Assembly: GCA_011037195.1 (NCBI GenBank)
Contig: JAAEAF010003775.1
Coordinates: 1 to 64,000, forward strand
DNA length: 64,000 bases
DNA from: Triatoma infestans
Lineage: Eukaryota > Arthropoda > Insecta > Hemiptera > Reduviidae
Direction of reading: 5' to 3'
Shown: in pieces, positions 57,128 through 64,000 of the stretch
How positions within the stretch are numbered: the stretch's first letter is position 1
Layout of the letters: the number at the start of each line of letters is the position of its first letter
Notes under the pieces: generated by a model
Told to the model about the DNA's origin: nothing
The model's input: only the letters and a program-made list of their open reading frames with translations
Databases searched by the model: none
Program-made: the position numbers and the translations under genes

Positions 57128-57374
57128 TTTTTTTTTTTTTTTTTTTAAATTTAAGGCGTCTCAACATCTGTAGTTATTTGCGCCCGGAGCCTTCTCAGTG
57201 CACTGCCGGCCTCCGGACAGTGTTCTCCCGTTACAGACAACACTGTCCATCACCGGACAGTGAGCTGTAGGGGCTCCTAGGAAGAGAAAATCTAAGGGCA
57301 GCACGGCTGGATTCGAACCCGTGATCTCCACGTTGCTAGTCCAGCGCGCTACCACTGAGCTAATCCCTTCCCTA
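57128..57374 (-). mobile_element. tRNA-derived SINE with 10-bp target duplication
   Basis: On the minus strand the head has an A box (TAGCTCAGTGGTAGCGCG) and B box (GGTTCGAATCC) at tRNA spacing with an AGC-like anticodon loop. A body with GGACAGTG repeats and a poly(A) tail follow. CTTATTTAAT (57118-57127 and 57375-57384) is a perfect target duplication. Confidence 0.85.
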
Positions 57375-57764
57375 CTTATTTAATAAAATATTGTATAAGG
57401 ATATCAAGTAAAAAATTATTTATTTATTCTTTAATTTTTTTTTTGTTTGTTAAACGACTCTTTGGGATTTGAGGATTTCATTTTCCTACCCACTCCAAAA
57501 ACTCAAGAATCTCACATCCAGTTAATTAGATACTAGCACCATAAATTTTACTGAAGAAGCAATTTAGTGGCAAAGCACTAACAAACGCTGCTTGTTTTTG
57601 GTGGGGCAAAATGGTGCAGCGGTTGCATAACTTGCATCTTCTTTTCTGTCATTTTCTGAGTCTTAGATTTGGTTATATTGTTTTTTTTTTTACAAAGATT
57701 TAATCATAGTATATTATTAGCGATGGAAATCTACTTTCCGTACTGCAAATTATATTGTGTGTGT

Positions 57765-58545
57765 TTCGTTTATAGCCCTTGGATGAGAGATTATGTAACA
57801 CTAACTTAAAAGATGTTTGCATCTACTCGGACAGTCAAGATGCGCTGAAGGCGCTGAGTTTATGTGTCTTCATATCCAGGTTGGTGCAAGAATGTTCTAA
57901 AAGACTGGAGAGCTTATTTGTTCCAAGGAAATGCTTCTAGTCTGAGTATCAGGTCATATGGGATTTTTTTTTTGGAATGAGGAGGTGGATAGGTTTGCTA
58001 AATTAGGCTCCTGATACCCTTTTTTGGTCCCGAGCCTGCTATTCTGCCACAGCTCTGTCAGGCTTCCAGTTATGGATAGCTTCACAGCATTCATCTTTAT
58101 GGATGAGCACAGTTGGTTGTCGACAGTCCAAGATGCTCATCGGAGGTCCCGGACAGGGCTATTAGTGAGATGTTGCTGTGTTTTTCCCGGAACTCTCTCA
58201 GGCATCTGGTTGGTTTCCTCACTGCGTATTGTGGCTTAAGGAGACACTGGAGGTCATGCCGGACCCCTTTTTGTAAGTTTTACGAGACGGAGGAGAAAAC
58301 ATCCATACTTCTCATGACGGATTGTTTGGGCTGTGAGGAAATGAGGTTCAGGATATTTGGCCGGAACAGGACTGTCGGTGGAAGAGCTTAGGCTATGTCC
58401 TTTTTAAGACTATGGTTGAAACCAGGGTCCGGACTTTTATTCCAGATCCGGTGGTTGTTATTTAATCTTTTGGGGACAGCTATATGGGCCCATGGAGGTT
58501 TTAGATAGTGCAGGGTTTACTCCTCTCCACTGACAAATAATAATA
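57765..58545 (+). pseudogene. LINE C-terminal region (family E, copy 2)
   Basis: Strongly resembles 35.7-36.5 kb: STNLKDVCIYSDSQ-like start, HLVGFLTAYCGLRRH, then a finger CKFYETEEKTSIL with its second Cys replaced, the same GGACAGCTATATGGGCCCAT 3' UTR and a TAATAATAAT tail. It has many shifts. Confidence 0.75.
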
Positions 58546-60632
58546 ATTGTAGCACTCTGTGGTAGCTGTGGAACCGTTTTCTTTTTTTTTCTTTTTATTT
58601 TTAGTGTTATTTTTATAATTTCATCATCTATTTTTTTTTAATTTTGAAGAAGCTTTTCCGAATTTTGTCAAATTAAAAAAAATATATATATGACCCCAAA
58701 AAATGCAACCGCTTTTGGACGAAAATAGACGAAAAATAGAACGAAATATTTGAGAAAATAAAGCAAACAAAAATTCTGTTCTGATAAATGTTGGGGATGT
58801 TATCAAAATGATTTATTTTTTAGAATATTTCTTTTTTTAAATTATTACATGAAGAATTGTGTAATAGTAATTTTGTATTACACTAAATAGGTATAGTGAA
58901 GGTATGAAAGCTTTTGCAAGGGGAAGGTTCTATATCGTGCTAAGCAGAAGTGATGTATTTTCTAAATAATCCTTTGCTTATTTTTCTTTAATTATAACAT
59001 TTTACTCCATATTTAGAGATAAAAAGAAAACTTAAAAAAAAAACACTTTTATATCACTGGAGTTATTTGCAGCCAACATAGTTATGTGAGTGATATTCTG
59101 ACTGTTTGCATAAACATTGGTTTCAAAACTAGAACAAATATTAACTCTTATATAGCAATTTTATGTGATTTTAGAATTCAGTAAATACAGGCGCAAAATC
59201 TAGTATAAAAAATGTTTGGTTAACAATCTTGTTGAATGCAGACATCTCTGTAAATAAAAACACAATGTAAAAAGGTTGAATGCATTTGACACATATGTTG
59301 ACGGGGGCGGCGGGGGCGGAGATTGTAAGAATTTTTTTGAGTAGTGCAAGTGCACTTTCTTGTTAATGTTGACATTTTTCCACTCAGTCTAACACCACCA
59401 TCAACAATCCTGTTGCTAACAAACAGAAGTGAATCAGATGAAATATTATGGAGACTGTCGCTCAAAAAAACAATAAAAGACAAAGCTAGTCTTAGATCAG
59501 AGAAATCCAGTCATGAATTCGATCCATCTAAAATTTAACTTTGTCCGATTTAATTGGACTTGCCTATCTTAAGAATGAATTACCGAAATTTCTATCACAG
59601 ATACTCTTTTTTCTGTCCTGAATTTGAAAGCAATCTCTGTTAAGATGAGTAAGTATTTTCTAGTCCTACATCACAAAATTTCATTCCGCAGAGATATTAC
59701 GTCATTTTTGGCCATACTTAAATATTTTTTTTGACTACCAATATTTTTTTTTTTACTGCCTGTTTTTTTGACTTTAATAGTATTGTCGTCTGCCAAAAAC
59801 AAGACAGCTCTTCATGTAAGCTGAATGGTGTGACGCTTCATGCTTTACCTAAGCAAAAGTTCCAGCGACATGTGAAAAAACAGATTTGGAACCAAAGGTG
59901 AGATAGGCGGCTAACTTTCGGTGCCTATCGATCGCTGATTACTGAGTTCCATTTGAATTGGTACAGAATCTAGAAGCATATCCTTAGTAGGAGATAAAAT
60001 TCTTCCAGTCATTTGGAATAATTTCAAACTAATTTGGAAATGAAGAAACACATGAATTAGTACTAAGTGCATGCATAGCAACTTATGCAACAGTCCAATA
60101 ATTTTTGCTTCAATGCGACGCCACCAAAACACAGCCGAACATCTTTGGGATAATTCTATTTTTGTGAGATACTACTAAAAATAAACAGATTTCTACCAAT
60201 TTAATTTGCGCTTCAAAAAACTTGATTGGTTTGCAAAAAATGAACACGGGGACCTCCTCAGCATCCTATGAATTCTTAAAGCTATGATTTTTTCCTGATT
60301 ATTAGAAAACGAAATGGACATGGGCCATATTAATTGAAAGACATTATCTCATGAGTAAAGTATGTCAGCCAATTAGGATTAAAGGAGGCCCCGTGCCATT
60401 GCTAATGTCTCCATGGTTTTGCTCCATTTTGTTTTGTTTTTTTTCATAAATGTGGAAACATTTATCTTGATACAAATGGATTTACCTTGACAATATTTAC
60501 CAATAAATTTCCAGGATTCATTTCGAATCGGGAAACAAAAAAATCATAATTTAATCTTGGAATCAACTAGTCGATCCAGAATCTTCAAAAATTGTGGATA
60601 GGCAAAAGTTTCTGCTACAATTAAAGATATAA
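58546..60632. other. unassigned, with weak coding traces
   Basis: 59780-60260 is GC-richer with long-range but broken open stretches on both strands, suggesting an old transposase. I could not match it. GGGGGCGGCGGGGGCGGA at 59302 is a short G-rich island. Confidence 0.35.
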
Positions 60633-61225
60633 CTAAGGGTACAAACACACAGATAGCGACGCGACACGATGCGATGCGACGCGACTATGAGCGAAGGTAA
60701 CAAATCATGTGAACATATAGCATAAAATACACAGACCGCGAGGCGAAGCGAAGCGACGTTACGCGATCTGGCGCGAAAACCTCTGAAACAAATCAGTTTG
60801 ATTTTTACAAGCGACTAGAAGAGACAACAGTAGTGTGTACAGTAGCCGAGATGGATGTTGAGTTATTAATTAATGAAGTTTTCTCACGAGAACCGTTTTG
60901 GCAATCAAAACATATACATCACAGGTACAGAGAACTAATAGTTACTTATGCCTCATTCTCCCTTAATATGGGAAATAAATGGTGGTACTCTCCGTACACT
61001 TCCCTCCCATCACATACCTCATTTATCCATTCCCTTTTAACCTACATTGCAAAGTTTTTAATTTAAATAAAGGATTGTCCCATAGCGCAAACTAGCTACA
61101 CTTTATTGGTTCTAGTTCCATGTCGCACCGCGCCGCACCGCCCTCTATGTGGTTCCATGTCGTGTATAGCCGCATCGCGTCAAGTGGCGCCCTTCGCATC
61201 GCTGTCTGTGTGTTTGTACCCTTAG
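60633..61225 (+). mobile_element. PIF/Harbinger-like element
   Basis: Terminal inverted repeats start CTAAGGGTACAAACACACAG at 60633 and end with the complement at 61225. Long GC-rich subterminal stretches of GCGACGCGA/GCGATGCGA repeats contrast with the AT-rich flanks. The interior encodes a MADF-like ORF, the accessory DNA-binding protein usually found in this superfamily, but no transposase. The target duplication (usually TWA) cannot be set apart from the palindromic end. Confidence 0.72.
60833..61066 (+). CDS. MADF-like accessory protein, truncated
   Basis: A 77-codon frame begins MCTVAEMDVELLINEVF; a second ATG at codon 7 is the more usual MADF start. LLINEVFSREPFWQSKHIHH followed by RYRELI matches the first helix of a MADF domain (I-x-x-V-x-x-x-P-x-x-W-x-x-x-x-x-x-Y-x-x-R). 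After GNKWWY the reading departs from the domain and stops, so two thirds of the expected length is missing. Inference: a remnant of the Harbinger DNA-binding partner. Confidence 0.6.
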   Translation: MCTVAEMDVELLINEVFSREPFWQSKHIHHRYRELIVTYASFSLNMGNKWWYSPYTSLPSHTSFIHSLLTYIAKFLI

Positions 61226-61726
61226 ATAGCTTTTTAATAATCCCCTCACCAAAATACAATCCATCATACAAAAATAGTGACGCCATATTTCTCATATTTG
61301 ATATTTATTTTATGATTATTTTATTACAGCTGATTTTTTTTTTGGTTAAAACTCTTGAATTTGTCCAATATTACATTATATAATACATAATGGATGACAT
61401 TGTTATTAATTTTTTATTATTTTAGCCAATCACCAACTTTATTGAAAATCAATGATTTGCATTGCTCCCACATTATACGAGTATACATAAAAACACAGGG
61501 TTGTACTTGTTTTTGCAAGAATAATCCCATGCAGTCATTAATTTGGGCCATTATTTTGGCATCAGTCAATGTTGACTGTAAAACTTCTAAATTAATAAAT
61601 ATGAAATGTGATCTCTCATCCGGTTATAAGTTTCGTTGTATAATATTTCTTTGTTAAAGATTAATTGCTAACTATAAGTAGTAAAAAAAAAAAAGAAATA
61701 TATAGCCAACTTACTAAAATAAAAAA
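61226..61726. other. AT-rich stretch without recognised gene
   Basis: Only short frames; nothing assignable. Confidence 0.5.
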
Positions 61727-62723
61727 ATCTGGTGTGAAACACTCACACCCAACTTTCTCTCACTCCAGTTCTCAAAATTATAATTGACAAATTTTATAGT
61801 TTGTGTACCAAATTTAATGAAATTCGACGAAAACTGAAAAAAACTGTTCAATAATAGCGCAGTTCCGGTTAACTAATTTCCTTGAAACTTGGAATTTTGC
61901 CCATCCATTTGTTTCTAATTAATTCTGTTTGGATGATAGAATTGTATAATCAACTATGACAGCAACTTAGAGAAAAACATAAGCCCACCGCTCCCCTAAA
62001 AGTGCCATTAAATAAATTTTCCTAGAGGAATGTTTTAAATAAAAGTTATAGATCGTTGAATGTTTAGTTTATATAATACATTTCAAGAAAATCGTCTGAG
62101 CCATTTTTGAGAAAATCGCGAAAAAGTGGAAAAATCATTTAGTAAAATGGTAAAGTAAACGCATTTTTACGGTCATCCGATTTTTTTCAAACTCGGAATT
62201 TCAACAACATATTTAATTCTAAATAACATTATTTTGATGATAGTATTGTTTAATAAACTGAAATAGCACTTTAGATGTAAACCTAACACCCCCTACACCA
62301 TAATTGCACTTAAATGAATTTTCCCAGAGAAACATTTCAAATAAAAAGTTGTAGCACTTTGTATGTGTAGTTGATATACCAAATTTGAAGAAAATTATCT
62401 GAGCCATTTTTGAGAAAAACGTAAAAAAGTAAAAAAAAACAAAAAAAAAAAAACACGTAAAGTGGTGCTTCCGGTTGAGGAATTTTGACAGATAACGTAC
62501 TGTCAGACGCCATGGTGATACCTAAACGGAATATCAAGTTTCAACTTTCTACGGTTTTTCGTGTTTGAGCTATACTGTTCACATATACAAACACACACAC
62601 AGACCATTTGCTACCACTTTTTTGGACTCAGGGGACCTCAAAATGGATATTTCCGGTGAAAACTTGATATCGAAAATTTGACACGATTACAATACTTCCT
62701 CTAACTAGGAGTAAGATAAAGTA
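61727..62723 (-). repeat. Rep-A, full-length copy
   Basis: Minus orientation: ATCTGGTGTGAAACACTCAC to TAGGAGTAAGATAAAGTA. Motif CAGTTCCGGTTAAC near 61860 and CTTCCGGTTGAGG near 62468 are the inverted monomer starts; the middle one is mutated. Confidence 0.87.
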
Positions 62724-62984
62724 ATAAATTGGATGAATAATATTGTTTTATAAACATAAATATAGATTTTTTTAAATATTAAATATAGAGTTTTTTAACG
62801 AAGGGAGGAACCTTTTCTGTATTCATGCCTAACTTTATTTCAATTATGTATTCAAATGTTTCTATTTTATTACAAGGTAGACTACAAAATTATTTATTAC
62901 TCCTGATATTTATTCTTTATTATTATTTTGCTCTCCCTTCTAACACCGTACGGTAATCTTTATGTCTTATTTGTTCCTTATTAG

Positions 62985-63235
62985 TCTCTCTTACTCAGAA
63001 TAAGAGGAAGTATTGCGATCGTGCCAGTTTTCGAAAATGAATTTCCACCGGAAATTCAAGTTTGGGGGGGGGAATCCCCTGAATACGAAAAAAAAATATT
63101 TTTAGAAAAAGATGATCTGTACAAAAATTGGTCTGTGTGTGAGTGTTTAAAGAGAATATCCCGGAAATGAAAAGTTAGAGGAAGCTCAAGCTTGGGATTC
63201 CGTTTAGGTACTACCATCGTATTGGACATTAATAA
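62985..63235 (+). repeat. Rep-A, diverged 5' fragment, then Penelope-like edge
   Basis: TCTCTTACTCAGAATAAGAG hairpin, CACCGGAAATTCAAG and GATTCCGTTTAGGTACTACC belong to Rep-A. It is followed at 63258-63300 by CTCCTGAAGAATGGCACC...CCGAAACGTAG, a motif of Penelope-element ends. Confidence 0.6.
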
Positions 63236-63834
63236 ATCTTTTATCTAATAAATTTTTCAGAGCTCCTGAAGAATGGCACCTCAATGGTATCCGAAACGTA
63301 GATTAACAAAGAATTCTTTTTTTCTTTAAAAAACTCTTCTTGTCATTGCCATATAAAGATCTTATTATAATTTTAAGGCCCGACAATTTGAAAACCATTT
63401 TAACATTAGTAATTTCAAATTTAATTTCTTACCTAAATATAAACTAGCCTTATTCATTTAGGTATTGTATACAATGTTTATGATATTGTAACAAGCTGGC
63501 CAAAATGTTGATTTTTGGAATCATATATGTTTCATGTTTTACTCTTGTTAAGCTAATAAAGAAACTAGATACTTATTTATTATGTATGCTAGACCTAACT
63601 AATTAGGGTTAGCCGAGACATGTTACTAGGACTATGACGTAACAATATTATAAATTGCTTAAATCAATTGAAACAACTGGTTTAATTACAATCCCTTAAA
63701 TACTTCTTTCCGTTATAATATTATGGAGACCATTCTCTTATTATGGTTCCTTGATTTTTTTCCCCCCCATTCTTACTGCTAGAAATTTCTTTTGACGTAT
63801 ATAAACATTAATTTAATTTATAATCAATAAATTA

Positions 63835-64000
63835 AAGGAAGTTAGACACTGTCCTTAGTCTTGTGGCTAGTGTAACAGCAACCAAAGTGAGTAAAGTGAA
63901 GAGAAACGAACCCAAACACTCTCTCGGATTGGAGTGGGAGACACATATATATATAGAGCGACGGACAGTCCAGAGATAGACAGTTCAATACAGTTCATAC
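63835..64000 (+). promoter_or_regulatory. TATA-bearing segment cut by the window end
   Basis: ACACATATATATATAGAGCG at 63941 is followed 30-40 bp on by CAGTTCAATACAGTTCATAC. The layout is that of an LTR U3-R junction or a promoter. The continuation is outside the window. Confidence 0.3.

Noticed and set aside
57161..57355. Minus-strand 64-codon ORF
   Set aside because: Lies entirely in the tRNA-derived SINE; translation of the tRNA head and body, not a gene.
57290..57370. Functional tRNA gene
   Set aside because: The A and B boxes are good, but the acceptor stem does not close and the sequence continues into a SINE body with poly(A) and target duplication.
59220..60132. Transposase or host exon in 59.2-60.1 kb
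   Set aside because: Short frames on both strands without motifs; no splice-site support.
61092..61295. Minus-strand ORF across the right Harbinger end
   Set aside because: Encoded by the inverted-repeat and GCGA-repeat sequence; low information.

Overview
This looks like a window of a large, AT-rich, repeat-laden arthropod nuclear genome. It is most likely an insect, but the species cannot be named from the sequence. Three things point that way. Two exons match the Dpr family of two-Ig-domain neuronal surface proteins. Genes are split by very long introns. The rest is a dense layering of mariner, piggyBac, hAT, PIF/Harbinger, jockey-like LINE, Penelope-like, tRNA-SINE and solo-LTR-like elements. 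No rRNA, CRISPR or bacterial-type operon is present. Most open reading frames are transposon remnants.

Host genes: a plus-strand dpr-like gene contributes its penultimate visible exon (25534-25670, C-terminal half of the second Ig domain) and its terminal coding exon (49175-49275, conserved GETPAAMQHG stretch plus a hydrophobic, GPI-type tail). The intron between them is 23.5 kb and is mostly transposons. A convergent minus-strand open segment at 52110-52385 begins right after a strong 3' splice-site signal and may be the last exon of an unidentified neighbouring gene.

Layout: 1-3.4 kb holds LINE/RNase H remnants; 3.4-4.6 kb an internally deleted mariner carrying a nested LINE 3' end. 6-7 kb is a full copy of an unclassified ~1 kb repeat (here Rep-A); 7.1-8 kb a Penelope-like GIY-YIG remnant; 8.9-9.05 kb a G-rich tract; 9.4-9.9 kb a decayed RT. 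11.9-12.4 and 19.2-19.6 kb are LTR-like repeats; 14.0-15.1 kb a LINE 3' end between 103-bp perfect direct repeats; 16.2-17.1 kb a second deleted mariner; 21.0-22.0 kb Rep-A; 22.7-23.6 kb an LTR-like block and an orphan ORF. 23.65-30.3 kb is a cluster of RNase H-bearing LINE fragments with the first dpr-like exon and a hAT element. 31.1-32.9 kb is a mariner split by an LTR-like insertion; 33.6-36.5 kb more LINE fragments; 36.9-39.4 kb Rep-A copies in tandem. 40.1-42.5 kb is a nearly intact piggyBac; 43.0-47.2 kb a Rep-A copy with a jockey-like LINE inserted, marked by a 17-bp target duplication. 48.6-49.0 kb is an inverted-repeat element; 54-58.5 kb LTR-like, SINE and LINE fragments; 60.6-61.2 kb a PIF/Harbinger with a MADF-like ORF; 61.7-62.7 kb another Rep-A.

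The least ordinary signals are two. First, four copies of a Penelope-LTR-like motif fit a type I hammerhead-ribozyme fold, two of them facing each other in a ~125-bp-arm hairpin inside a hAT element. Second, the Rep-A family has hairpin ends with inverted terminal motifs and ~280-300 bp internal monomers, each opening on the ETS-type consensus ACCGGAAGT.
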